Source of the DNA: an uncultured Pseudoflavonifractor sp. | GTDB taxonomy: Bacteria > Bacillota > Clostridia > Oscillospirales > Oscillospiraceae | NCBI RefSeq assembly: GCF_944387275.1 | Contig: NZ_CALXEG010000001.1 | Span: 1-64,000 of the forward strand | Direction: 5' to 3' | DNA: 64,000 nucleotides | Part shown: in pieces, positions 18,043 through 26,013 of the stretch | How positions within the stretch are numbered: the stretch's first letter is position 1 | Layout: each line of letters begins with the position of its first letter | Notes under the pieces: model-generated | Told to the model about the DNA's origin: nothing | The model's input: the letters and a program-made list of their open reading frames with translations, nothing else | Database searches by the model: none | Program-made: the position numbers and the translations under genes

Positions 18043-18540
18043 GTGAGGCGTCTCTTTGCTCTTGTGCTCTCCCTCGCCCTGCTCTGTCCCGCCTGTTGGG
18101 CCGCTTCCGGCCCCGTCACCCGGGGCGAGTTTACCGTTGTCCTGTGGGAGGCCTTCGGCGGCGTACCCTACGAGGACACCGGCGTGTTTTACGACGTCAC
18201 CCACAACCGTTCCGATACCGCCGCCATCTGCTGGGCGGCGGATATGGGCTTTGTGCTGGGCACAGGCTGGGGCCGCTTTGACCCCGACCGGCCTATCACC
18301 CGGGAGGAGGCCGCCGTGGTGCTCCGCCGTGTGGGCAACTTTCTGGGCTTTGATACCCGCACCTTCGGCAATTTAGCGGAATGCAACGACTTTGACGGCA
18401 TCTCCCCCTGGGCGGACGACTCCCTCTACTGGGCCACGGACACCGGCTTAATTCTCTGGGCGGAGGGCGGCCTGATGGCACCCCAGGACACCCTGACCGC
18501 CGAAGAGGTCACCGGCATCTTCACCCGTTTCTTTCACTGA
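18043..18540 (+). CDS. Small secreted SLH-domain protein
   Basis: A 165-aa protein starting at GTG after AGGAGGTGATACC. The signal peptide has core LFALVLSLALLCPACWA and cleavage after about residue 20. Two S-layer-homology-like motifs follow: AICWAADMGFVLGTGWGRF...ITREEAAVVLRR at about 60-105, and YWATDTGLILW...TAEEVTGIFTRF at about 130-164. It probably binds cell-wall polymer without a further catalytic domain. It lies 41 bp after the padR-operon genes and is probably transcribed with them. Confidence 0.8.
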   Translation: MRRLFALVLSLALLCPACWAASGPVTRGEFTVVLWEAFGGVPYEDTGVFYDVTHNRSDTAAICWAADMGFVLGTGWGRFDPDRPITREEAAVVLRRVGNFLGFDTRTFGNLAECNDFDGISPWADDSLYWATDTGLILWAEGGLMAPQDTLTAEEVTGIFTRFFH

Positions 18541-18550
18541 TGCAGCGACG

Positions 18551-18585
18551 CCCCGGCCGTGTATCTTCACGGCCGGGGTCTTTTT
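18551..18585. terminator. Shared terminator between the padR operon and the phage cassette
   Basis: An 11-bp GC-rich stem (18551-18561 with 18568-18578) and a T-rich tail that runs into the stop codon of the convergent holin gene at 18584. Confidence 0.8.
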
Positions 18586-19030
18586 ACTGCTCCGACTCCC
18601 CCTGGTCGCCTTTTTCCAGCAGCACTTCCAGGGCGTTTTTCAGGAAGGCGGGGTAAGGCACCCCCATCAGGCCCAGATTCTCCAGGATGGACAGCCCCTC
18701 ATTGCCGATGAAGAAGATCAGCACCGCCATCCGGGCGTACTGGCCGCTGCCGGTAAGGGCGTCCAGCCGGACGGCCAGCAGCACCAGAACCAGCTCCGCC
18801 CCTTTCTTGCACAGGCCCCGGAATCCGGCGCCGCTGTCCAGGCGCCCGCCCTCGCTCTTGTCCGAGCGCTTGAACACCGCCGCCACCACCACGCCGGAGA
18901 TACAGTCCACCGCCATGAGCACCAGCAGGGTCTGGAGGGCGATGTCCCAACCGCCCAGCCAGCCGGTGAGCATACTTCCCGCCGCTGCCACCGCCGCCAG
19001 AATACCGAATTTCACATCGCCCCAGTTCAC
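18584..19030 (-). CDS. Phage holin (TcdE/holin-4 family)
   Basis: A 148-aa membrane protein with four hydrophobic segments. It carries the family core LLVLMAVDCISGVVVA, then a cytoplasmic linker with SDKSEGGRLDS and GFRGLCKKGAEL, and later VLIFFIGNEGLSILENLGLMGVP. This is the phage holin family that includes TcdE. The GTG start overlaps the upstream TGA by 4 bp. It would permeabilise the membrane at lysis or release. No endolysin gene follows it, and its stop lies in the terminator. Confidence 0.9.
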   Translation of the reverse strand: MNWGDVKFGILAAVAAAGSMLTGWLGGWDIALQTLLVLMAVDCISGVVVAAVFKRSDKSEGGRLDSGAGFRGLCKKGAELVLVLLAVRLDALTGSGQYARMAVLIFFIGNEGLSILENLGLMGVPYPAFLKNALEVLLEKGDQGESEQ

Positions 19031-19485
19031 TCCGCCACCTCGGTCCAGCCGTAGACGCCGGGGGCCCATACGTTGTTGTCCACCGTGCTCTCGTAGACCT
19101 TGCCCTCGTACTTCACCCGGTCGCCGGTGTGGTAGGCGTCCTCGGAGCCCAGAGGCTGCCGCCACTCGGGGATCGCGTCCGGTTCCTCCGCCGTCACGCC
19201 TAGGGGCGTATATAAAGCCGGGGTCTGGTCCATGGGCCAGTCGGCCTGCGCCGTGTGGTCTTGTACTACCCGGTACAGATTTCCCGCCTCGTCAGAGATC
19301 CGCGCCCCCGTCTGATAGGCTGTCCCCGGCGTCCACTGGGGGAAGAGCACCCCCACCTTGGCCGCCGCATCGTCCTCCAGCCCCATAGCCGCCTGCCGGG
19401 CCATGGCCACCGCCGCCTCCTGTAGCAGGTCGCTCCGCTCCTTCTGGTAGCGCACCACACCCTGCCGCACTTCAATCCGTCTCAT
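19027..19485 (-). CDS. Phage tail/baseplate accessory protein with carbohydrate-binding motif
   Basis: A 152-aa protein in the XkdW position. The N-terminal half is helical. The C-terminal 100 residues hold two CBM5/12-like repeats (for example WTPGTAYQTGARI and YHTGDRVKYEGKVYES) with conserved aromatics. It probably binds glycans or decorates the fibre or baseplate. It lies 11 bp after the YmfQ-like gene and overlaps the holin. Confidence 0.6.
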   Translation of the reverse strand: MRRIEVRQGVVRYQKERSDLLQEAAVAMARQAAMGLEDDAAAKVGVLFPQWTPGTAYQTGARISDEAGNLYRVVQDHTAQADWPMDQTPALYTPLGVTAEEPDAIPEWRQPLGSEDAYHTGDRVKYEGKVYESTVDNNVWAPGVYGWTEVAE

Positions 19486-19496
19486 GCTTCTCCCCC

Positions 19497-20063
19497 TCAG
19501 GTCACCAGTTTTTCGATCTCGCTCCAGGTCAAATCCAGCTGCTCCAGGTCTCCCCAGGTGGCGAACCGTTCCTCCAGCATCCCCCAGTTTACGTACCAGT
19601 ACACATACTCCACCGCCAGGTGGCAGGGCAGGATGTCCTCGATGATGGCCCGCATGGTCTCAAAGCCGTCGGGGATGCCGGGCACATCGGGGAAGCGCAC
19701 CTCCACCGTGCCCGGCGTTCCCGTCTCGCTGGCCGCCGCGTTGATGCCGCACCCGGCCAGATTGTCGTTGATGGCCGACAGGGTGAAGCTGTCCCCGCCC
19801 ATGCGGAGGAGGGCGGCCAGGGCAGCCCTCCGTCCCTCCGCCGTCTCAGCCACTGGCCTGCGGCTGAGCAGGCCCTCAATGGCCTCCAGGCCCATGTCCT
19901 CCGCCGTGGTGAGCAGCATCTCCCGCTGGAGGTTGTCCAGGGTCCCGGCCACGCCGTCCAGGGCCTGGCCCTGGGCCTCCAGCTCGCCGCCGTTGATGGT
20001 GCCCTCCAGTTGGTAGACCCCCAGGGGCCGCAGCAATTCCTTCAGATACTCCCCGCAGCTCAT
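19497..20063 (-). CDS. Baseplate/tail protein, YmfQ/XkdU family (DUF2313)
   Basis: A 188-aa protein whose order in the operon (directly after the J protein) and sequence (EYLKELLRPLGVYQLEG near the N-terminus, central DMGLEAIEGLLSRRP, late HLAVEYVYWYVNWGML) match XkdU/YmfQ. These link the baseplate wedge to the fibres in contractile tails. The ATG overlaps the upstream stop (ATGA). Confidence 0.85.
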   Translation of the reverse strand: MSCGEYLKELLRPLGVYQLEGTINGGELEAQGQALDGVAGTLDNLQREMLLTTAEDMGLEAIEGLLSRRPVAETAEGRRAALAALLRMGGDSFTLSAINDNLAGCGINAAASETGTPGTVEVRFPDVPGIPDGFETMRAIIEDILPCHLAVEYVYWYVNWGMLEERFATWGDLEQLDLTWSEIEKLVT

Positions 20064-21118
20064 ATCTTCATCTCCGTCACGCTCAGGCTCCCCAGTCTGG
20101 GCAGCTCATCCTGTTCCACGGCCACATCTGCCGCCGGTGCGGTCAGGTCGTAGTTTTCCACGCCGTCCACGCCGAAGATCACCGCTCCCAGTTTGGCCCG
20201 CAGCACGTCCTGCCCCAGCAGCCCGCCGTTGAACCAGCTCCCCAGGGCCTGCTCCACCGCTGTCCGCACACCGGCGGCGTCGCTGCCCTCTCTTGCGGAC
20301 ACCGCCACCGACACGTCCACCGTCTTCTCCCTGGGCGCCCGCACCTGTACGTCCACGGCGATCTCCCGCCGCTCCTGGAAGTAGGCGGTCAGCCGCTCCA
20401 GCAGGTCCTCGTCCGGGCTGCCCGCCGCCGTGGCCACCACCACGTCCACGGTGCCAATGCCCCGGTTTCTGGGCAGCACCGCCGCGGCAGCCACCTCCGG
20501 GAAGGACAGGGCCCCCTGTTCATAGAAGGCGGCGTTGGCCCCGTTGGGCAGCCGCCGGAAGGTCTCCAGCACCCGGACCCGCAGGGTCTCGTCGTCCTCC
20601 CGGTCTGTACCGCCGGCAAAGCCCTCCGGGTTAGAGCACCGGCTCACCCCCACCGGGGCCACCGCCATGGTCAGGATGGTCCCCGCCGCCGCGTTTCCCG
20701 CCGTTCCGGGCTCCACTGCCTGGGCAGCCGCGTCAACGTACAGGCTCCCCGACCGGAGCACCGCCGCCTCCGTTGTCTCAAAGCGCACCAGCCCTGCCGT
20801 CATGCACACTGTGCCCGCCGGGATGGTCAAAGCGGTGCCGCCCGCCTGATCCACGTAGAAGCGGATAACACCCACCGCCTTGGCCGCCTCCTTCCGCTCC
20901 AGGCCCCGCAGAAAGGCGTGCTGGTCCAGGTGCTCCCCCGATGCCGTCTGGGGGAAGCACTGCCGCGCCGTCCAGTCTGCCTGGACGTACAGGGCGTAGA
21001 CCTGGGCGGCCACTGCGTAGAGCCGCACCGCCATATCCCCGTCCTGTCCCGCCGTCTGGCCCGTGGCCCCGGCGAAGGCCGCCGCCAGCTCGCCGTATAT
21101 CTCGTCCACTGTTTTCAT
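20060..21118 (-). CDS. Baseplate J-like protein (XkdT)
   Basis: A 352-aa baseplate wedge protein. Recognisable are the N-terminal helix with DWTARQCFPQTASGEHLDQHA, a beta-rich middle, GGTDREDDETLRVRVLETF, and VDVVVATAAGSPDEDLLERL. This is the P2 gpJ/Baseplate_J pattern at normal length. It is separated from the gp25-like gene by 7 bp. Confidence 0.93.
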   Translation of the reverse strand: MKTVDEIYGELAAAFAGATGQTAGQDGDMAVRLYAVAAQVYALYVQADWTARQCFPQTASGEHLDQHAFLRGLERKEAAKAVGVIRFYVDQAGGTALTIPAGTVCMTAGLVRFETTEAAVLRSGSLYVDAAAQAVEPGTAGNAAAGTILTMAVAPVGVSRCSNPEGFAGGTDREDDETLRVRVLETFRRLPNGANAAFYEQGALSFPEVAAAAVLPRNRGIGTVDVVVATAAGSPDEDLLERLTAYFQERREIAVDVQVRAPREKTVDVSVAVSAREGSDAAGVRTAVEQALGSWFNGGLLGQDVLRAKLGAVIFGVDGVENYDLTAPAADVAVEQDELPRLGSLSVTEMKI

Positions 21119-21125
21119 TTCGCCG

Positions 21126-21479
21126 TCACTCCTCCAGGGCCAGGCCCGCCGTCATAGGGGCGCCCTCATAGGTCAGCTCCACCTTCAGCAGGCCCATCCC
21201 GTGCTCCTCTGTCAGCTCCACGCCGGTGACCTCCAGTCCGTCCTCCCCCTCCAGGGCCTCCTGGACGTACTGTCTGGCCATGGCCAGCCGGTTCCCCGGC
21301 TTTTCCCGGGGCAGGAGGTAGAGCCTGCTGCCCAGTTCAGGCAGGAAGGGGAAGCTGCCCCGCCGCACAGTGAGCTTCCACAGCACCCGCTGCAAAATGG
21401 TGTCGTTTCCCTCCGCCCGGGCCAGCCCGCCCGTCCCGTCGGGCACATAGTCCCCGTCCCGTATCATCAGTTCCGTCAT
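21126..21479 (-). CDS. Baseplate wedge protein, gp25/XkdS-like (DUF2634)
   Basis: A 117-aa protein with the signature NDTILQRVLWKLTVRRGSFP, a FLPELGSRLYLL segment and a C-terminal beta region. It corresponds to XkdS and T4 gp25 lysozyme-like wedge proteins that initiate sheath assembly. The ATG overlaps the upstream stop by 4 bp. Confidence 0.85.
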   Translation of the reverse strand: MTELMIRDGDYVPDGTGGLARAEGNDTILQRVLWKLTVRRGSFPFLPELGSRLYLLPREKPGNRLAMARQYVQEALEGEDGLEVTGVELTEEHGMGLLKVELTYEGAPMTAGLALEE

Positions 21480-21850
21480 ACATCCCCGCCTCTGTTCCGC
21501 ATCTCCTCCAGGGGCACGCCGTTGATGCGTACCTGTCCCATCAGCTCCACCGTGCCGTCGTTCCCCAGCTTAATGGCCGCGTCCCCCTGGCCCGCATGGA
21601 TGAGCACCTCGCCGGGGGCCAGGTCGCCGCCGCAGCGCACGCCCACCGCGCAGGTCTTTTCCCCCTCCTGCTTGAGCACCAGCACCTCTTCCCCCACGGC
21701 GGGCCGCCAGGCGTAGCCCCCGGGGGCAAAGACCGCCAGCGTCCGCCGCTCCGCGTCCAGATAGACGCCCGCCGGGTCACCGCTCAGGGTGGTCTGTCCC
21801 ACCATGGCCTCGCCGTACTGTCTGCCTCTCTTCCGCTCAGAAAGCCACAC
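21476..21850 (-). CDS. Baseplate spike/assembly protein (gpV-like)
   Basis: A 124-aa beta-rich protein in the XkdR position. An OB-like N-terminal part (TLAVFAPGGYAWRPAVGEEVLVL) is followed by a short repeat region AAIKLGNDGTVELMGQVRIN, characteristic of spike or needle tips that form a triple beta-helix. It would cap the tube and puncture the target envelope. The GTG at 21850 is used although its ribosome site is close; an ATG 16 codons in is possible. Confidence 0.65.
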   Translation of the reverse strand: MWLSERKRGRQYGEAMVGQTTLSGDPAGVYLDAERRTLAVFAPGGYAWRPAVGEEVLVLKQEGEKTCAVGVRCGGDLAPGEVLIHAGQGDAAIKLGNDGTVELMGQVRINGVPLEEMRNRGGDV

Positions 21851-21865
21851 GGGCCTCCCCCTCTC

Positions 21866-22816
21866 TCAAACTGTGATCTCCCGCTCGCCCAGCTCCAGGG
21901 TGGTGCGGAGTCCCTGTCCGTCTCCCCTGTGCTCAGTGGACAGCACCCGCCACACGCCGGACAGACTGTACCGCGCCAGATTCAGTTCCACCAGGTCCCC
22001 GGGCCAGGCGGCCACCCGGCCCGCCAATGTCAGCTCCAGCCGCAGCCGCTCCGCGGCGGACTGCTCCAGCTGGAACCGGCCGCTGTACCGCATGGCCTGG
22101 TAGCTGCTTTTGCCCGGCATGGTGAGCACCCGCCGGCACATGCCGCCCCTGTCCAGGACGGACTGGTTGACCACCCGCTGCACGCTCTGGGTGGTCCTGT
22201 CCCGCACCAGCACCTCGGAGAGCACGCCGTAGCGCTTTTCCGTCCACCGGACCTCCTCCACGGCGGCGCTGTCGTCCAGGCGCAGGCGTTTTCCGTCCTG
22301 CCAGGAGGTCAGGTGGAGGATGCCGAACCGGTCGAAGCGGGGCTCCACGCCGCCGTAGTAGCGTGCGAAGTTGTAGAGCACCTGCCACTCGCTGCTGCCG
22401 CTCTCCACCGAGAAGCCGGGCACCGCCGGCAGGCTGGCCCCCTCTGCCGTCTGAATGCCGTAGGGGGTCACGTGGTCCCGCAGGATATCCTCCAGTGTGG
22501 CGGTCTGGTAGTCGGCGGGCTGGGCCTCGTTGTCCAGCAGCCGCCCGGCCATGCCCCGGCCGGAGATGAGCAAGGTGCTGCCGCCGCTGCCGCAGCTCCA
22601 CTCGTACTCGTCCACCACACCGCGAAACACGGTCTCGCCGTCCTCTTCAGCCGTAAACTCCACCGCGTCGGACAATGCGCCGTCCAGCTTCTCTCCCCAG
22701 GGACAGCGCACCTCAAAGCTGTCACAGGGGGTGCCGGTGCCGTAGTTCAGCGTCCACGCCAGCAGCGCGGGCAGTGCGTATTTCTTGCCATCGTATCCGA
22801 TCAGTTTTCCCGTCAC
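21866..22816 (-). CDS. Tail hub protein, XkdQ/gpD-like
   Basis: A 316-aa protein in the XkdQ position. It has beta domains typical of hub proteins (FEVRCPWGEKLDGALSDA, TLLISGRGMAGRLLDNEAQP, WPGDLVELNLARYSLSGVWR). These resemble the gp27/gpD hub that holds the spike. The GTG start lies in the 3' end of the LysM gene (GTGA overlap). The upstream frame is open further but belongs to that gene. Confidence 0.8.
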   Translation of the reverse strand: MTGKLIGYDGKKYALPALLAWTLNYGTGTPCDSFEVRCPWGEKLDGALSDAVEFTAEEDGETVFRGVVDEYEWSCGSGGSTLLISGRGMAGRLLDNEAQPADYQTATLEDILRDHVTPYGIQTAEGASLPAVPGFSVESGSSEWQVLYNFARYYGGVEPRFDRFGILHLTSWQDGKRLRLDDSAAVEEVRWTEKRYGVLSEVLVRDRTTQSVQRVVNQSVLDRGGMCRRVLTMPGKSSYQAMRYSGRFQLEQSAAERLRLELTLAGRVAAWPGDLVELNLARYSLSGVWRVLSTEHRGDGQGLRTTLELGEREITV

Positions 22817-23400
22817 TTCACCCGCACCTGCTCTCCGGGGTAGATGAGGTTGGGATTTTTGAGCTGGGGGTTGAGATTTACCAGGGCTTCCACCGTGGTT
22901 CCGTAGCGCAGGGAGATGCTCCACAGGGTCTCTCCCGCGGTCACCGTATGGTAGGCCGCCCCGCTCCCCGCGCTGCTGCTGCCCGTATTGCCGGTGCCGC
23001 CCGTCTCACCCACAATCTCCCGCAGGCCCTCCTGATAGCCGTCGTAGCACTCCCAGAACTCAAAGGCGTAGCTGACGTAATCGGCTCTGGGCTCCTGCTT
23101 CAGGGAGAGGGCGGCGAAGTAGGCCTTGGCCGACTGCCACACCGGGTGGACCAGCAGCCCGGGCCCCTCGCCGTAAAAGACAGACGCCAGCTTTTTAAAC
23201 TCGTCATAGGCCCCCTGGCCCACGAACTCCCCCTCGCCCTTCATGACCCGCCGGGTCGGCCCCATATCCTGGAGGCAATACCGGCCGAAGGGCACCTTCC
23301 GGGCCGCGATCTCCCGCCGGTATTCAATGGTGTACACTCTGGGATTGTGGGGCCACACATAATTTTTGTACCGCATTGCAGCCAGTCTGCCCATGTCCAT
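22813..23400 (-). CDS. LysM-containing tail protein (XkdP-like)
   Basis: A 195-aa protein. The N-terminal 125 residues match the XkdP/gp53-like tail domain (GKLYEF-type fold: YTIEYRREIAARKVPFGRY). A Gly/Ser linker follows, and the C-terminal LysM at about 148-195 (YHTVTAGETLWSISLRYG...IYPGEQVRV) completes it. In contractile tails this LysM protein connects tube or tape measure to the baseplate hub. It lies 5 bp after the 180-aa ORF. Confidence 0.9.
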   Translation of the reverse strand: MDMGRLAAMRYKNYVWPHNPRVYTIEYRREIAARKVPFGRYCLQDMGPTRRVMKGEGEFVGQGAYDEFKKLASVFYGEGPGLLVHPVWQSAKAYFAALSLKQEPRADYVSYAFEFWECYDGYQEGLREIVGETGGTGNTGSSSAGSGAAYHTVTAGETLWSISLRYGTTVEALVNLNPQLKNPNLIYPGEQVRVK

Positions 23401-23405
23401 CCCCC

Positions 23406-23948
23406 TCAGTAAAGTTCAAATCCGCCGTCATACCGGCGGGCGTCCCGCTGGAAGGCCCGGTCCAGCTCCGCCAGGCCCTGTACGGACCCGCTCTGCGCCT
23501 CTGCCGGCAGGAGGGCCACGCTTGTCCGGCTGGGCCGGTACTCCGCCGCCGTCTGCGCCTGTCTCAGCCGCTGGTAGAGCTCTCCGCCGCCGGAAGCGCT
23601 CCCCCGGAACACAGCCGTCACTCCTTCCAGCCAGCTTGCCGCTCCCACAGACGCCGTTGTCTCCGCCGTCTCCAGCCAGGCCCGGGTTCGGCCGACTGCC
23701 AGATCTTCCAGTCCGCCATCCTGCTCATCCTGCTTTCGGGCGTCTCTCCTGTCCGGCTCTTCTCCAGTAAGCGTCCCGGCCTCCGGGGCGCCGCCGTTCC
23801 AGGCAGTCCCACCGCCTTCTGCCGCCCGCTCCCGCGCTTTTTTCCGCCCCACACCGGCGGCGCTGTGCTGCTCCAACAGGAGCTCCGCCGTCTCGCTGTT
23901 TTCCCGCTCGTCCTGATCCGCCAGGGCCAGGGCGATGTAGTCCGTCAT
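23406..23948 (-). CDS. 180-aa protein at the tape-measure position
   Basis: The family is not recognised. It lies exactly where a tape-measure gene is expected, between the frameshifted tail chaperone (ATGA overlap) and the LysM gene (5-bp gap). It is hydrophilic and rich in Ala, Glu, Arg and Gly, with a low-complexity middle and some helical stretches. It has no TM segment and no peptidase domain. Real tape measures are usually 600-2000 aa. If this protein set tail length at about 1.5 angstrom per residue, the tail would be only about 27 nm. It could instead be a remnant left after deletion of a tape measure, or an unrelated replacement. Confidence 0.7.
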   Translation of the reverse strand: MTDYIALALADQDERENSETAELLLEQHSAAGVGRKKARERAAEGGGTAWNGGAPEAGTLTGEEPDRRDARKQDEQDGGLEDLAVGRTRAWLETAETTASVGAASWLEGVTAVFRGSASGGGELYQRLRQAQTAAEYRPSRTSVALLPAEAQSGSVQGLAELDRAFQRDARRYDGGFELY

Positions 23949-24582
23949 ACCCGCTCCCCCCGTTTCAGCCGCTCATACCGCTCCAGGTCGAAGGCCTGGT
24001 TTTCCCCGGCGTTTGCCGGAGCTGCCGGGCCGCCGCACACCGGGCAGCGTCCCTCCTGAGCCTCCGCCCGGCAGGAGGGGCACAAAGCCGCCAGCTCCTC
24101 CTCCTGGTCCAGCAGCAGATTGAGGGCGCACCAGAGGTAGTCCCGGCCGGTCATCTCTTTTGCCCGCGTCTCAGTGGGGAGGGCCCCGAAGGCTTTGAGC
24201 ACACGCCAGCGAAGGCGCGCCTCAGGCGTGTGCTCCAGGCTTTTTTTAGGGCGTCCACCCGCTCCTCTCCGTCCTCCGGCCCAGGGTTTTCCGCCCGGTT
24301 CAGGCCGCTCCACAGCCTGGCCAGGTGTCCGATCTCCCCGGCGGAGAGCCCCTTGAGCACCGCCTCACCGTCGGGGAACACCGTCCTTCCGTCCCGCTCC
24401 AGGGCTCTGGCAAGCAGGCAGGCGTTGGCGCACAGGGCCTTCTCCTCCTCCCGGCAGGCCAGCCCTTCGGCCTCCCGGCCCGCCTCCAGCAGCTCCAGGG
24501 CGGAGAGGAGCCGCAGCTCCATGCCCTTGTCCACCTTGATGCGCCGCCTGCCGCCCAGCAGCACCGACCAGTTCTCCTCCAT
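23945..24582 (-). CDS. Tail assembly chaperone, -1 frameshift product (gpGT-like)
   Basis: The fusion formed when ribosomes slip -1 at 24247-24241. Residues 1-114 come from the first frame (24582-24241) and 98 residues from the second (24241-23945), giving about 212 aa. The T-like tail contains a double CxxC zinc ribbon (CPSCRAEAQEGRCPVCGG) and a C-terminal basic end. In lambda and many siphophages and myophages, the G and GT pair recruits tail tube protein onto the tape measure. The second frame has no ribosome site of its own and overlaps the first by 163 nt, as expected. Confidence 0.8.
24151..24582 (-). CDS. Tail assembly chaperone, short form (XkdN/gpG-like)
   Basis: A 143-aa protein encoded 3 bp after the tube gene, in the XkdN position. 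It is helical and acidic, with a conserved-type core (ELRLLSALELLEAGREAE). Normal termination at 24151 gives this form; a minority of ribosomes should shift frame near codon 114. Its role would be to keep the tape measure soluble and to load tube subunits. Confidence 0.8.
   Translation of the reverse strand: MEENWSVLLGGRRRIKVDKGMELRLLSALELLEAGREAEGLACREEEKALCANACLLARALERDGRTVFPDGEAVLKGLSAGEIGHLARLWSGLNRAENPGPEDGEERVDALKKAWSTRLRRAFAGVCSKPSGPSPLRRGQKR
24241..24247 (-). promoter_or_regulatory. Programmed -1 ribosomal frameshift slippery site
   Basis: Minus-strand A AAA AAA followed by G, in the zero frame of the chaperone gene (CTA AAA AAA GCC). It is the canonical X XXY YYZ heptamer. A -1 slip continues in the open frame to 23945. 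Immediately downstream GC-rich sequence (24181-24236), with GTGTGCTCC and CGCGCC stretches, could form the stimulatory stem. Confidence 0.85.
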
Positions 24583-24585
24583 GCC

Positions 24586-24975
24586 TTACACCTTCATCTC
24601 AATCCGCTTGGCCGCCACGATGGTGATCTTCTCCACCACCATGGCCCCCAGGGCGCCGGTCTCGCCGATGGTGCTCCACTGGCAGCCGGAGTAGATGATC
24701 TTCCGGTCGGGCTTACAGATGACCAGGTTGAAGTCCTCCAGGTCGTGGAAGTTGATGCCGTCCCGGATGGCCTCGTCGGTGGCGTAGAGCCGGGTCAGTT
24801 CCAGCACGTGGGTGCGCTGGCCGGGGATGGTGGCCACCGGCTCGTCCTCGCCGAAGGCCTCCACGGTCTGGCTGGTCTTACTGGTCTTGGCGGAATAGCT
24901 CTGGACCACCGCCACCTTTTTGCCGTCCACCTCCAGATAGATGTCGCTGCTTGTGGGGAATCCCGACAGATTCAT
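24586..24975 (-). CDS. Phage tail tube protein (XkdM-like)
   Basis: A 129-aa tube protein directly after the sheath gene. Motifs are SDIYLEVDGKKVAVVQSYSA near the N-terminus, HVLELTRLYATDEAI in the middle and GAMVVEKITIVAAKRIEM at the end. This is the DUF2001/XkdM beta-barrel whose hexamers stack into the inner tube. Length is normal. Confidence 0.92.
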   Translation of the reverse strand: MNLSGFPTSSDIYLEVDGKKVAVVQSYSAKTSKTSQTVEAFGEDEPVATIPGQRTHVLELTRLYATDEAIRDGINFHDLEDFNLVICKPDRKIIYSGCQWSTIGETGALGAMVVEKITIVAAKRIEMKV

Positions 24976-24990
24976 GTGTGTTCCCTCCCT

Positions 24991-26013
24991 TTACACGGTG
25001 ATGTGTGCGGTGAGCCAGATCTGGTTCATGCCGTGGACCACGGCGAAGGAAAACTCCACTAGGCACACGGTGGGGTCGTCCTCCAGTGCGGACACGGTCA
25101 CGTTTTCGTAGGCGTCGATGATCTCCCGGCTCACCCGGTTTTCCAGCTCCACCACCACCTGGGCCCGCACGGCGCCCCTGCTCTGCTCGGTGTTTTTGGC
25201 TCTGCGGAACTTGGACCGCAGGCTGCTGCGCAGCCCGGGGATGACCTCGTCGATGATGAGGATGGTGGACAGTTCCCGCCAGGTACTGTCGGGGGTTTCG
25301 CCGGTCTTGGTCCGGGTGGTGACGCCCCGCACCACGCTCACCACCCCGGCCAGGTTTTCCAGGGGGGTGACGCCGCCCCGCACCAGGGTGTCGATCTGGT
25401 TGTCGTCGTACCGGGCATTTAGGTCGGTCAGGCCCTTCAGCTCCGCGCCGCCCAGAGGGACGGCGGGGTCGCTCTCCCCGGCGATGGCGCCCGCCACAGC
25501 GGCGGCTGCCTTGGCCCCGCCGGGGGCTGTGAGCACCACCCGCTCGCAGTTAAGATTGCCCGCCCGCTCGGCCAGCTGGCTGGGGTTCTCGTCGGTGCCT
25601 CCGGGCACCACGGCGATGCGCTCCCGCCGCACCCCGGACGCGGCCTTCACGCTGTCCCGCAGGGCCTGCTGTACCGTCAGGGTCTCGCTGTCACAGACCG
25701 TGATAGCCACGTTTTCCTCTCCGGAGAGCAGGGCAAAGGCTGCCTCATAGCCCTCCTCTCCCGTCACGGGCACAGCGTATACCGCCCCCGCGCCGTTGAG
25801 GAAGAGGAGCTTCACCAGCTCGGTCAGATTGTCGCCGGTACCGAAGGCGGTCTCGGCCTCCTCCAGCCTTGTCAGCTTGTACAGCTTGCCCGTCTCGCCG
25901 CCTTCGCTCACCGCCGCAATGCCCACCGTTTTGCTGCCGCCGGAGGCGGTCACCACGGCAGAGGTGTCATAGCTGGAGTAGACCCCCGGCCGTTCATGTG
26001 TCGTCACGTTCAT
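24991..26013 (-). CDS. Contractile tail sheath protein (XkdK-like)
   Basis: A 340-aa sheath protein with an N-terminal beta hairpin (THERPGVYSSYDTSAV), a central Rossmann-like domain and a C-terminal domain with VRGVTTRTKTG and LSTILIIDEVIPGLR. These features define a myophage-type contractile tail. It is shorter than T4 gp18 but normal for the PBSX class (about 340-460 aa). The ATG overlaps the upstream stop by 4 bp. Confidence 0.94.
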   Translation of the reverse strand: MNVTTHERPGVYSSYDTSAVVTASGGSKTVGIAAVSEGGETGKLYKLTRLEEAETAFGTGDNLTELVKLLFLNGAGAVYAVPVTGEEGYEAAFALLSGEENVAITVCDSETLTVQQALRDSVKAASGVRRERIAVVPGGTDENPSQLAERAGNLNCERVVLTAPGGAKAAAAVAGAIAGESDPAVPLGGAELKGLTDLNARYDDNQIDTLVRGGVTPLENLAGVVSVVRGVTTRTKTGETPDSTWRELSTILIIDEVIPGLRSSLRSKFRRAKNTEQSRGAVRAQVVVELENRVSREIIDAYENVTVSALEDDPTVCLVEFSFAVVHGMNQIWLTAHITV

